Below, one piece after another: positions 44,297-52,334 of a stretch of DNA of 64,000 nucleotides; position 1 is the first letter of the stretch; each line of letters starts with the position of its first letter. The position numbers and the translations under genes were made by a program. Origin of the DNA: Faucicola osloensis_B (GTDB lineage Bacteria > Pseudomonadota > Gammaproteobacteria > Pseudomonadales > Moraxellaceae); NCBI GenBank assembly GCA_964211495.1, contig CAXORL010000004.1, forward strand, positions 186,001-250,000. Direction: 5' to 3'. The notes under the pieces are model-generated. The model ran no database searches. It worked only from the letters and a program-made list of their open reading frames with translations, and was not told where the DNA came from.

Positions 44297-45031
44297 CTAT
44301 TTTGATAGTTTAATCATATAATCTACCGCTTGTTTGACCATTTCGTCACTCATATTAACATTGCCGCCTTTGGCTGGCATGTAGCCATTTTTACCATCAT
44401 AGCCCTCGATAGCATGGCGGTATAAGATGGCTTTTCCTTGTTTGATTCGTTTTGCCCATACCTTTTTGTCCCCTGTTTTAATCGCACCTGCAATCCCCGC
44501 TTCATGGCAATTTTTACAAGTGTTTTCATATAATTCTTTACCGTTACTCACATTCACGGTTGGGATATTTTTTGCTTTGCCATTTTCATAAAAAATAATA
44601 TTTTGATTGTCATCGCTAGAATAAGCAACCATATAATTGACGGACTGCTTGATAGCATCATTGCTAAATTGTCCCTTAGCAATGGGGTGAGCAAAGCCAT
44701 TTGCTGTGGTGTAGCCATTGATTACATGGTCATATAAATTTTCCATACCTCTAGCAATTTTAGGTCGCCACTTTGCTTTATCGCCAATCGCTAACGTAAA
44801 ATCTGGGTCAGTAGTTGTACCGTCATTATGACAAGCCACACAATGGGCGTTAAAAACCTCTATGCCTTTTTTGTCGACATTAAAAACCTTTTGCCCGTGG
44901 CTATAAGTAATAAAAGTTGGCATTGATTTTAGCTGTGTTATTGGCTGTGGGTCTTTGGCTTGTGCCAATGAAAAGCACAATGTAGCAACTAATGAGATAG
45001 GTATAACTAAACCAAAAAGGGACTGTTGCAC
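44297..45031 (-). CDS. Secreted dihaem cytochrome c (cytochrome c5-like)
   Basis: A periplasmic electron carrier with two class I c-type haem domains. The 244-residue product has a signal peptide ending near SLAQA (residue 25) and two CxxCH haem sites, CVACH (about 66) and CKNCH (about 169). Each is followed by a Met-containing cytochrome c5 pattern (GYTTANGFAHPI; GYDGKNGYMPAKGG, where Met is a likely axial ligand). The start is GTG at 45031, with AGGAA six bases upstream. No oxidase gene is adjacent. hemH, encoding the enzyme that makes haem, is the upstream neighbour on the same strand. Confidence 0.9.
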   Translation of the reverse strand: MQQSLFGLVIPISLVATLCFSLAQAKDPQPITQLKSMPTFITYSHGQKVFNVDKKGIEVFNAHCVACHNDGTTTDPDFTLAIGDKAKWRPKIARGMENLYDHVINGYTTANGFAHPIAKGQFSNDAIKQSVNYMVAYSSDDNQNIIFYENGKAKNIPTVNVSNGKELYENTCKNCHEAGIAGAIKTGDKKVWAKRIKQGKAILYRHAIEGYDGKNGYMPAKGGNVNMSDEMVKQAVDYMIKLSK

Positions 45032-45074
45032 CGCTTATTCCTTATATATACTAAAACAGGATATTTTAGAAAAA

Positions 45075-46094
45075 TTAATACCATCCTTGCAGATTTTGTT
45101 GCCACGCTTGCACGTGTGGCAATGCCAATGATTCAAATAAATCAATATGCGCAGCATCCACATTAAGTGCAGGGATATAATGATAGTCCCCACCGCCATT
45201 GGACTGGAATGTCTGTCGATTTTCGACTGCCAACTCTTCTAGCGTCTCTAGGCAATCTGCCGAAAATGCCGGACTCAGTACCTGTACTGACTTGATGCCT
45301 TGCTTGCCCCACTCGGTTAAGGTGACATCCGTATAAGGTTTGACCCATTCTTGCTTACCAAAGCGTGATTGAAAACTACATTCCCACTCATGACGCTCAA
45401 GCCCCAACACTTGCGCCAAATGCGCTGCCGTACAGCGACAACGTCTGGCATACGGATCGCCTTTTTGCTCATATGGCTCTGGAATCCCGTGAAAACTCAA
45501 TAGCAGTTTTTCAGGCTTACCATATTCAGCTTGGAAACGTTTGACACTCTCAGCCAATGCTTGGATGTATTGCGGATGGGCAAAATAATCTTTAACAAAG
45601 CTAATGCTGGGTAAATTACGCTGCTTAAGTCCCCATTTGGCGACGACATCAAACACCGCGCCAGTGGTTGAACCGGAAAACTGTGGATAAGCTGGTAACA
45701 TTACGATTTGTTCTACTTTTTTAGCAGTTAATGCCGATAGCACATCTGTTAACGCAGGTTTGCCATAGGTCATGGCAGCATGGACGCTTACTTTGCAAGG
45801 CAGTTGATGTTGGTCAAATCGCTGCTGCAGCAAGTCCACTTGGGCAAGCGTGATTTTACGCAAGGGGGAGTCGCCATCCCACACGCTAGCATAGGCGTGG
45901 GCAACCCGTTTAGGGCGACTGCGTAGCACAAACAAGTTTAAGATGATTTGCCAGATAAACTGCGGGATTTCAATCACGCGCGGATCGGACAAAAATTGTT
46001 TGAGATAGCGGCGCACTGCTGCTTCAGTTGGCACATCGGGTGTTCCCAAATTCACAAGGACAACGGCAATTTCAGGTGGATTGCTTGGCTTCAT
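45075..46094 (-). CDS. hemH: Ferrochelatase
   Basis: HemH inserts Fe2+ into protoporphyrin IX, the last step of haem synthesis. The 339-residue product begins with VVLVNLGTPDVPTEAAVRRYL and has the active-site His in LLSFHGIPEPYEQKGDPY and the conserved CLETLEEL segment. The SDPRVIEIP motif is typical of proteobacterial ferrochelatases. It shares its strand with the downstream cytochrome c gene, 43 bp apart. Confidence 0.96.
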   Translation of the reverse strand: MKPSNPPEIAVVLVNLGTPDVPTEAAVRRYLKQFLSDPRVIEIPQFIWQIILNLFVLRSRPKRVAHAYASVWDGDSPLRKITLAQVDLLQQRFDQHQLPCKVSVHAAMTYGKPALTDVLSALTAKKVEQIVMLPAYPQFSGSTTGAVFDVVAKWGLKQRNLPSISFVKDYFAHPQYIQALAESVKRFQAEYGKPEKLLLSFHGIPEPYEQKGDPYARRCRCTAAHLAQVLGLERHEWECSFQSRFGKQEWVKPYTDVTLTEWGKQGIKSVQVLSPAFSADCLETLEELAVENRQTFQSNGGGDYHYIPALNVDAAHIDLFESLALPHVQAWQQNLQGWY

Positions 46095-46219
46095 AATTTG
46101 TCTTTAATCCAAAAAATCATAAGAAAAGTGGGGTTAAGATTAGCATATTTACTAGGGCGCGCGTACTGGATAATCACCTGAAATTGCTCAATTGTTGCAT
46201 TTTTTAAGCTATATTTGAA

Positions 46220-46606
46220 TCAATGACAACCTATCCCACCCATGACCAATAGCGCATCCACTAGGCGAGAATTTTGTTCAGAGGATACCGGGCTTTTAGT
46301 AGGACTTTTATCCGAACTTTTAAAGATTGCGTTTTGTGAAGGACTGCTAGCCGATTCACCATCTGCTTGGTGGTTATGCTGCTTGGGCTGTTGGTGCTGT
46401 TGGTTTTGATAGTGGTTTTGATGGCTGAGGTGATGATGGCTTTGATGATGGATAATCGTCGTGTTGCTTGTGACTGTACTAGCATTGGCAGCCAAAACCG
46501 ATGTTGGCTGATGAAACGCCAAATACGTCAATGCCAAAAATCCTGTGAACGCCAATCCCGTGAGCAATAGGAGTGTATGGTGGGGTGATGATGCTAAATT
46601 TGGCAT
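46220..46606 (-). CDS. Small His/Gln-rich membrane-anchored or secreted hypothetical protein
   Basis: A 128-residue product with an N-terminal hydrophobic segment (about 10-30, LLLLTGLAFTGFLALTYLAF) resembling a signal anchor. A His/Gln/Asn-rich stretch (about 50-80, e.g. HHQSHHHLSHQNH) and a Ser/Lys-rich tail ending GGIGCH follow. I recognise no family. The His cluster could bind metal. It lies just upstream of hemH on the same strand (125-bp gap), so a link with iron or haem is possible but is only inference. Low-complexity frames can arise by chance, so existence is moderately supported. Confidence 0.5.
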   Translation of the reverse strand: MPNLASSPHHTLLLLTGLAFTGFLALTYLAFHQPTSVLAANASTVTSNTTIIHHQSHHHLSHQNHYQNQQHQQPKQHNHQADGESASSPSQNAIFKSSDKSPTKSPVSSEQNSRLVDALLVMGGIGCH

Positions 46607-46682
46607 TTGAATTCCAAGTTGTGATAACCCATATAAAACCTTACAATAGCTATACTTTTAATGCGTTATCAATCAAAAATTA

Positions 46683-47948
46683 GTGAGAAAGCGGGTGAGC
46701 ACACAGCAACACAAACCACATGCCAAGATTTTACCTGAAGCTGAATTGACTGTCCCCAAAAATTTTGACGACGATCATCCTATTAGTTTTGCCAAATCTG
46801 GTGGCAAATCTGTGGGTATCGTCACACCGCAAAAAATTCATTTTAATACTCCCTTGACGCTAGAATGTAATCGCACGCTGCCATTTTTTGATTTAATGGT
46901 GGAAACTTATGGCGAGCTCAACGCCGATAAATCCAATGCGATATTGATTTGTCATGCGCTATCGGGCAGTCATCATGCGGCTGGCTATCATAGTAGCGAT
47001 GATAAAAAAGCAGGCTGGTGGGATACATTTATCGGTCCTGACAAAGCGATTGATACCACACGTTTTTTTGTGGTGTGTCTTAACAACATTGGTAGCTGTT
47101 ATGGCTCGACGGGTCCAACCAGTACCAACCCAGAAACAGGCAAGCCGTATGGTCCTGATTTTCCCTTAGTCACCATCAAAGACTGGGTAAAAACCCAAGT
47201 CATGCTCTCTGACTATTTGGGCATTGACATCTGGCATGCCATTGTTGGTGGCTCAATGGGTGGCATGCAAGCCATGCAGTGGTCAATTGACTATCCGAGT
47301 CGGCTAAAAAAATGCGTGGTCATTGCCAGCACGCCCAAGCTGTCTGCGCAAAATATCGCCTTTAACGAGGTGGCACGCCAATCGATTTTATCCGATCCTG
47401 ATTTTTGTGAAGGACGCTATATCGAACAAGGCAAAATCCCCAAACGCGGCTTGATTTTGGCGCGTATGGTCGGTCATATCACTTATCTTACCGATGAAGC
47501 GATGCGGGTGAAATTTGGACGCGATTTAAAAGCCGGAAAGCTGATGTTCAACTACGATGTAGAATTTCAAGTGGAAAGTTATTTACGCTACCAAGGTGAG
47601 CAGTTTAGTGAACGTTTTGATGCCAATACCTATTTGCTGATGACCAAAGCACTGGATTATTTTGACCCGGCGCGCGGCGCGATTGCGGATGACAGTATCA
47701 ATGATAGTTTGAGTGATACCGATGCGCTACGGTTGGCATTGGCAAATACCCAATGTAAGTTTTTAATTATATCCTTTACCACCGATTGGCGGTTTAGCCC
47801 AGAGCGCTCGCAAGAAATTGTGGATGCGCTAATTGCCAATGGTAAGCCCGTAAGCTATATCAATATCGATGCCGCCTATGGGCATGATTCGTTTTTGTTT
47901 GATATTCCAACCTATCGTCAATCGGTATTTAATTTTTTAACGGCTTAA
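46683..47948 (+). CDS. metX: Homoserine O-acyltransferase MetX
   Basis: MetX acylates homoserine in the first committed step of methionine synthesis. The 421-residue product is an alpha/beta-hydrolase with the nucleophile Ser in VGGSMGGMQAMQW, the LICHALSGSHHAAGYH oxyanion region and a C-terminal catalytic His in YGHDSFL. Some gammaproteobacterial MetX proteins use succinyl-CoA rather than acetyl-CoA, and I cannot decide between them. The GTG at 46683 and another at 46695 are both possible starts; neither has a strong ribosome site. The N-terminal ~50 residues are extra relative to Pseudomonas MetX. metW follows, the classic metX-metW pair. Confidence 0.92.
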   Translation: MRKRVSTQQHKPHAKILPEAELTVPKNFDDDHPISFAKSGGKSVGIVTPQKIHFNTPLTLECNRTLPFFDLMVETYGELNADKSNAILICHALSGSHHAAGYHSSDDKKAGWWDTFIGPDKAIDTTRFFVVCLNNIGSCYGSTGPTSTNPETGKPYGPDFPLVTIKDWVKTQVMLSDYLGIDIWHAIVGGSMGGMQAMQWSIDYPSRLKKCVVIASTPKLSAQNIAFNEVARQSILSDPDFCEGRYIEQGKIPKRGLILARMVGHITYLTDEAMRVKFGRDLKAGKLMFNYDVEFQVESYLRYQGEQFSERFDANTYLLMTKALDYFDPARGAIADDSINDSLSDTDALRLALANTQCKFLIISFTTDWRFSPERSQEIVDALIANGKPVSYINIDAAYGHDSFLFDIPTYRQSVFNFLTA

Positions 47949-47984
47949 TTTAGATTTAACTTTGGATTTAACTTTAGATTTAAC
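47949..47984 (+). repeat. 12-bp tandem repeat, three copies, between metX and metW
   Basis: TTTAGATTTAAC, TTTGGATTTAAC and TTTAGATTTAAC run back to back starting at the metX stop. They fill nearly the whole 45-bp gap to the metW start. Confidence 0.95.
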
Positions 47985-47993
47985 GAGAATTGA

Positions 47994-48602
47994 ATGAAAA
48001 TCGACCATCAACTTGCTGAACGCTGGATCAAACCCAATGCCAAAGTCTTGGATTTAGGCTGTGGTAACGGTGATTTACTCGCGCATTTGCAAAACAAATT
48101 GGGCGTGTTTGGCTATGGTATCGAAATCGACCAAACTAAAATCAATGACTGTGTTACCAAAGGCGTCAACGTCATTGAGCAAGACTTAAATGATGGGTTA
48201 GCGCGGTTTGCCGACGCAAGCTTTGACACGGTGGTGATGGCGCGCGCCCTACAAGCGGTCAAAGAGCCCGACCAACTACTTCTCGATATGGTACGTGTTG
48301 GCAAAGAAGTGATTGTGACTTTCCCTAATTTTGCACATTGGCAAAACCGTATTCACTTGGGTATCAAAGGCATGATGCCAATGTCTGAAGCCCTGCCGTT
48401 TGCTTGGTACAACACGCCCAATATTCACTTGTGTACCTTTAAAGACTTTGAAAAGCTGTGTGATGACAATGACATCCGCATCATCAATCGTTTTGCGGTA
48501 CAAGAAAGTGAAAAGCCCTACCCTTGGCTACTTGCACAAATCATCCGTAAAAACCCAAACTTACTTGCCGATGTGGCAATTTATCGGGTTACCAAAAACT
48601 AA
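47994..48602 (+). CDS. metW: Methionine biosynthesis protein MetW
   Basis: MetW is a class I methyltransferase-fold protein that partners MetX; recent work treats it as needed for MetX activity in several proteobacteria. The 202-residue product has the SAM-type loop VLDLGCGNGDLLAHL (about 18-32), the acidic end of strand 2 (GYGIEID), and the MetW-specific FPNFAHWQNRIHLGIKGMMP and LPFAWYNTPNIHLCT segments. It lies 45 bp after metX. Confidence 0.94.
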   Translation: MKIDHQLAERWIKPNAKVLDLGCGNGDLLAHLQNKLGVFGYGIEIDQTKINDCVTKGVNVIEQDLNDGLARFADASFDTVVMARALQAVKEPDQLLLDMVRVGKEVIVTFPNFAHWQNRIHLGIKGMMPMSEALPFAWYNTPNIHLCTFKDFEKLCDDNDIRIINRFAVQESEKPYPWLLAQIIRKNPNLLADVAIYRVTKN

Positions 48603-48961
48603 GCTGTTTTATCGCTGATTCTATGCCTATGAAGATTTGGTAAGCGGATAAATTATCGTCTAGTCTAACAATATGTCCCAAAAGTAAAGCCCTATACGAC
48701 ACCAAGTGTCGCAAGGCTTTGTTTCCCCTGTGAAATATTGTAACAACTGTTTACATTTTCTCTTAAATATTTGAAACGCAAAGCAAACAGTGTTAACCTA
48801 AAACAATCAAAAGATTGCGTTATCCTATTAAAACATAACGAATAGCTAAATCATTGTAAAATTTAAGATTTTCTGTTAATTCGTTTACCTATTTATTAAG
48901 TTTATTTTATCTAAACCTAGGCAAGCTTGCGATGGCTGCAGCTTGATACTCGGAGTTGGTT
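48603..48961. other. Gap between metW and sel1-like gene, with terminator hairpin
   Basis: 359 bp, no gene seen. A hairpin at 48686-48720 combines AAAGCC/GGCTTT with an inner CGACAC/GTGTCG stem around CAA. It is probably the metX-metW terminator, though its T run is broken (GGCTTTGTTT). Further on, TAACAACTGTTTAC (48741-48754) and GCAAACAGTGTTAAC (48783-48797) form an imperfect inverted repeat of unknown role. Confidence 0.5.
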
Positions 48962-49543
48962 ATGAAATTATTAAAAGTCACCGTATTAACTGCATTTTTA
49001 GGCTTATCGGGCGTTGCAAGCGCTGAATTGGTTGCCAATATTCCACTCAATGGCTCACGCTATGACAGCATGGAACCGATGGAATTACTTAGCCAAGCTA
49101 AAACTGGCAACCAACAAGCCCAATTCTTCCTAGCCAAACGCTACCAAAAAGGTCTCGGCATTCAGCAAAACTTCCAACAAGCCATCCAATGGTACACCAC
49201 CGCCGCCAAACAAGACATTGCACCTGCACAATTAAATCTTGCCATGATGTATATTCGTGGCGAAGGCGTGCAGCCTAATGCTGGGCAAGCGCGTTATTGG
49301 TTAGAAAAAGCAGCAAAACTTGGTGATAACCGTGCCAGCTATACCCTAGCCATGCTGGATGAAAAAGAAAAGAAATTGGTTGATGCCTACAAATGGTATG
49401 ACCTAGCGGCCCGTGACGGTATGCTATCAGACCAAGTACGTACCCGCGCGCAAAGCAAAATCGGTCAATTGGCATTAAACTTGTCATCGCAAGACATCGC
49501 CACTGCACGTAGCCGTGCGGATTCTTGGTTTCAAAGCAAGTAA
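48962..49543 (+). CDS. Secreted Sel1-repeat protein
   Basis: The 193-residue product has a signal peptide (MKLLKVTVLTAFLGLSGVAS-A, cleavage after about residue 22). Sel1-like repeats of ~36 residues follow: AKTGNQQAQFFLAKRYQKG, then QDIAPAQLNLAMMYIRGEG, then AAKLGDNRASYTLAMLDE. Such alpha/alpha repeats mediate protein contacts, and the partner is unknown. The ATG at 48962 has GGAG seven bases upstream; an in-frame start six bases earlier overlaps that spacing. A strong terminator follows. Confidence 0.88.
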   Translation: MKLLKVTVLTAFLGLSGVASAELVANIPLNGSRYDSMEPMELLSQAKTGNQQAQFFLAKRYQKGLGIQQNFQQAIQWYTTAAKQDIAPAQLNLAMMYIRGEGVQPNAGQARYWLEKAAKLGDNRASYTLAMLDEKEKKLVDAYKWYDLAARDGMLSDQVRTRAQSKIGQLALNLSSQDIATARSRADSWFQSK

Positions 49544-49596
49544 GTTTAATACAAAGAATTTTGGGTTAAGTGTTAAGCTAACCATTAAAGTCTATG

Positions 49597-49628
49597 AAAC
49601 CCTAGTATTTACTAGGGTTTTTTGTTTT
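49597..49628 (+). terminator. Terminator after the Sel1-repeat gene
   Basis: A perfect 11-bp inverted repeat AAACCCTAGTA (49597-49607) / TACTAGGGTTT (49610-49620) is followed by TTTGTTTTT. Confidence 0.9.
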
Positions 49629-49781
49629 TATGGGTTAAATTAATCAAGATTGCTCGGCGCACATTGATTGTATGAAATAGCGCATTCATGGATTTTTTTG
49701 TACAGTTTTATGCGTCAGATACTAGCGCGTTAGTCAAGTAGTTGCCACCCCAGTTTTTGCTACCTTTTTTGGATATGCCCT

Positions 49782-51026
49782 ATGTCAAGCCCTACCCTAC
49801 CGTCAAAAAATCAGCTTTGGCTGTTAGTTGCCGCCGCTGCGGCTATTTTATTGATTACGTCTGGGATTCGCCTATCGCTTGGGTTATTTATCAAACCGAT
49901 TGATACTAGCGCGCATATTGGCATTGTACAAATCAGTTTTGCCTTAGCGGTGACACAGCTGATGTGGGGCGTGTCACAGCCTGTGACAGGGGCACTGGCG
50001 GATAAGTTTGGCGCATGGCGGGTACTATTGTTCGGTACCTTGCTACTGGCGATTGGCTGTTTTAGTGTGCCGTATTTTGTCAGTGCCGGAGGTTTGGTAG
50101 TCACGCTTGGGATTTTGGTCGCATTTGGGACAGGTGCGGGTAGTTTTTCAGTGCTGATGGGGCAAGTGGCGAATCAAACCCCACCCCATATGCGCGGCAC
50201 TGCGTCGGGTATTATCAATGCAGGCAGCTCGTTTGGGCAATTTTTATTTGCGCCGATTTTACAAGGGTTAATTGCTCTGCCATTGGTAGGTTGGACAGGG
50301 GCAATGTATTTTATGGCAGGGACAAGTTTGCTGTGTTTGCCGCTAGCCTATTATCTCACGCAGGGTAACAATGCTGGTAAAGCACCTGCCGCTTCGTCTG
50401 CGGTTGCCAATAACCAAGCCCACGAAACGCTATCACAAGCCATCCGACACGCGCTTAGCGATCGTAACTATTGGCTGCTGCATATCGGTTTTTTTACCTG
50501 TGGTTTTCATATTGCGTTTTTGGTCACTCATTTGCCGATGGAAGTGACGTTGGCGGGTCTTGGTAGCAATGTTGCCTCTTGGTCGCTGGCGTTGATTGGC
50601 TTATCGAATGTGGTGGGCAGTTTGTTTGTCGGCTGGTGTGTGGGTCATTTTCGCAGCAAATATATTTTGTTTTGGATGTATTTGAGCCGTACTATCTTGA
50701 TTGCGATTTTCTTGATGGCACCCAAAACCGCAACGACTTTTTTTATATTTGCGGTTAGCTTGGGTCTAACTTGGCTTGCCACCGTACCCCCGACTGCGGC
50801 AACCGTCGGCAAGCTATATGGGGTCAAATATTTGGCGACCTTGTTTGGATTGGTGTTATTTAGTCACCAAGTTGGTGGGTTTTTGGGCGCCTACTTGGGG
50901 GGAATTGTGGTCTATAAATTTGGTAATTATCAGTATATGTGGTATGCCGATATGGCACTGGCTGCCTTGGCTGCTGTGCTCAATCTGCCGATTCAAGAGC
51001 CGAAAATAATGAAAGCCAATGCTTAA
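49782..51026 (+). CDS. MFS transporter
   Basis: Twelve-helix major facilitator superfamily permease of 414 residues. It has an N-terminal helix LLVAAAAAILLITSGIRLSLGLF, the loop 2-3 signature near GALADKFGAWRVLLFGT, and a central loop (about 195-220) rich in Ala/Asn. Its pattern resembles MFS_1 carriers annotated as oxalate/formate- or cyanate-like transporters. The substrate cannot be given. It ends 2 bp from the convergent dpnD-like gene. Confidence 0.85.
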   Translation: MSSPTLPSKNQLWLLVAAAAAILLITSGIRLSLGLFIKPIDTSAHIGIVQISFALAVTQLMWGVSQPVTGALADKFGAWRVLLFGTLLLAIGCFSVPYFVSAGGLVVTLGILVAFGTGAGSFSVLMGQVANQTPPHMRGTASGIINAGSSFGQFLFAPILQGLIALPLVGWTGAMYFMAGTSLLCLPLAYYLTQGNNAGKAPAASSAVANNQAHETLSQAIRHALSDRNYWLLHIGFFTCGFHIAFLVTHLPMEVTLAGLGSNVASWSLALIGLSNVVGSLFVGWCVGHFRSKYILFWMYLSRTILIAIFLMAPKTATTFFIFAVSLGLTWLATVPPTAATVGKLYGVKYLATLFGLVLFSHQVGGFLGAYLGGIVVYKFGNYQYMWYADMALAALAAVLNLPIQEPKIMKANA

Positions 51027-51028
51027 TG

Positions 51029-51202
51029 CTATGAGTGATGCCATACGCTAAAATCAGTTGTGATATGGCTGTCAGCATCTAAGACGATTTCTTCGTCTTG
51101 ATAACGTTGTTTGACACTCAACAATGCCTCATCTTCGCTATGTGCGGTAACTTCTACCAATTGACTTAACGTCTCTTTGACTTCAATATAAAAAGTTTGC
51201 AT
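51029..51202 (-). CDS. dpnD: DpnD/PcfM-family small protein
   Basis: A 57-codon gene on the minus strand. The product begins MQTFYIEVKETLSQLVEV, continues with an acidic helix (AHSEDEALLSVKQRYQ) and has DEEIVLDADSHITTDF. This is the layout of the DpnD/PcfM domain (strand, helix, then a Y-x-x-x-EIVLDxxD strand). DpnD is encoded beside the DpnI endonuclease in the pneumococcal DpnI cassette; its function is unknown. Here it sits next to and divergent from a DpnI homologue, which supports the name. AGGA lies seven bases before the ATG at 51202. The frame is intact, unlike its two neighbours. It converges with the MFS gene, 2 bp between stops. Confidence 0.8.
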   Translation of the reverse strand: MQTFYIEVKETLSQLVEVTAHSEDEALLSVKQRYQDEEIVLDADSHITTDFSVWHHS

Positions 51203-51243
51203 AGCACTTCCTAAAATTAAATTAACAGTTTTTTAAATAAATT

Positions 51244-52014
51244 ATGCACCTATTCTTGGATAAAAATCTTGCGGCAAATTATCAAAGTCCTTCACAAGTA
51301 GCCAGAGTGTTAACCGAAAGTTGACTACACCAAAATATTTATTGCCCCAGTTGCGGCAATGAAGCTATTGAATCATTTCAAAATAATCAACCTGTTGCCG
51401 ATTTCTTCTGCTCACAATGCCATGAAGAATACGAATTAAAAAGCAAACAAGGCACAAGTATAGGCAATAAAGTGGCTGATGGCGCATATCATACGATGCT
51501 TGAGCGAATTGCTGCTAAGAACAATCCCAGTTTTTTCTTCCTGTGCTATCGTAAAACGGATTTGGCGGTACAGCATCTCATAGTTATCCCTAAGCATTTT
51601 TTTACACCAAACATTATTATGCCACGTGCCAAAGGCTTGCCGACTCGACCCAACTACATCATGTGCTCAATGGATATCAGCCAACTGCCTACAAGTGGTA
51701 AGATTTCTTTAGTGACCAATGGCAATATCGTTGCCAAAGACACAGTCATTGAGCAATGGCAACAACATTTATTTTTACGTCAAACCACTGCCAAGCAAAA
51801 AGGTTGGCTGTTGGCAATTATGCAATGTGTTGAAAAGCTGCCTAATCCCAATTTTACCCTCAAAGATATTTATGCCTACGCGCCAATACTTGCCAAACAA
51901 TTTCCAAGCAATCAACATATTCATGCTAAAATTCGCCAACAATTACAAATTTTAAGAGACAAACATCTCATTGAATTTCTGGGTAACGGCAACTATCGCA
52001 AAATACCCTATTAA
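51244..52014 (+). pseudogene. dpnC: DpnI-type methyl-directed restriction endonuclease gene with internal stop
   Basis: DpnI cuts GATC only when adenine is methylated, and so destroys Dam-modified foreign DNA. The frame 51244-52014 encodes 256 positions, matching DpnI (254). It begins MHLFLDKNLAANYQSPSQ and continues ARVLTES-stop-LHQNIYCPSCGN. The TGA at 51322-51324 (codon 27) aligns with the Trp of ARILTEDW in pneumococcal DpnI as I recall it, so TGG to TGA is the likely change. After it, the zinc-ribbon Cys pairs (CPSC, CSQC), the PD-(D/E)xK residues (Asp in VADFFC, then EYELK), FFFLCYRKT and the C-terminal winged-helix end (KIRQQLQILRDKHLIEF) are intact. No ATG, GTG or TTG lies between the TGA and 51472, and that GTG would omit the whole catalytic core. 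Readthrough or a sequencing error cannot be excluded. Confidence 0.88.
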
Positions 52015-52030
52015 AATTTGAGAAAAAGCA

Positions 52031-52329
52031 ATGACACTATTTATCCAGACAACTGATTTTAAAAAGATTGCCCAATGTGAATTTGAAAACTTCTATGCCA
52101 GTTATATCGACTTTGAACAACAAGAATGGCAGTTTATACAACGCCCGAATGAGGAAAAAGACGTAGAAATTTCTTATTTGTTTCAATTTGATAGAATCGA
52201 GTTGATAGAATCGAGCATAGTGACTATGTTGAGATTTTTCATAATGGCATGGATGAAGCGTTTATCCAAAACAATATTCTAAATGTTATTCAAAGCCATC
52301 TGCCTAATGTTCATTACTATTTTGACTAA
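52031..52329 (+). pseudogene. Small unknown gene broken by a 14-bp duplication
   Basis: The frame from the ATG at 52031 currently ends at 52282 (83 codons) with an atypical tail. Removing the second copy of the 14-bp duplication at 52188-52215 restores a 94-codon frame. That frame runs ...YLFQFDRIEHSDYVEIF-HNGMDEAFIQNNILNV and ends HYYFD at 52329, with the same acidic, aromatic-rich composition throughout. I do not recognise the family. It starts 16 bp after the DpnI-like stop, so it was probably in the same transcript and may have been part of the cassette. Confidence 0.75.
52188..52215 (+). repeat. Perfect 14-bp tandem duplication
   Basis: TTGATAGAATCGAG occurs at 52188-52201 and again at 52202-52215. 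Fourteen is not a multiple of three, so it shifts the frame of the gene containing it. Confidence 0.97.
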
Positions 52330-52334
52330 AATTT

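Noticed and set aside
51472..52014. The DpnI homologue read as an intact 180-residue gene from the GTG at 51472
   Set aside because: That start falls after the zinc ribbon and catalytic residues. The same frame upstream encodes the missing family sequence back to an ATG at 51244, so an interrupted gene explains it better.
52031..52282. An intact 83-residue gene
   Set aside because: The frame changes character exactly at a perfect 14-bp duplication, and the other frame continues with coherent protein sequence to 52329.
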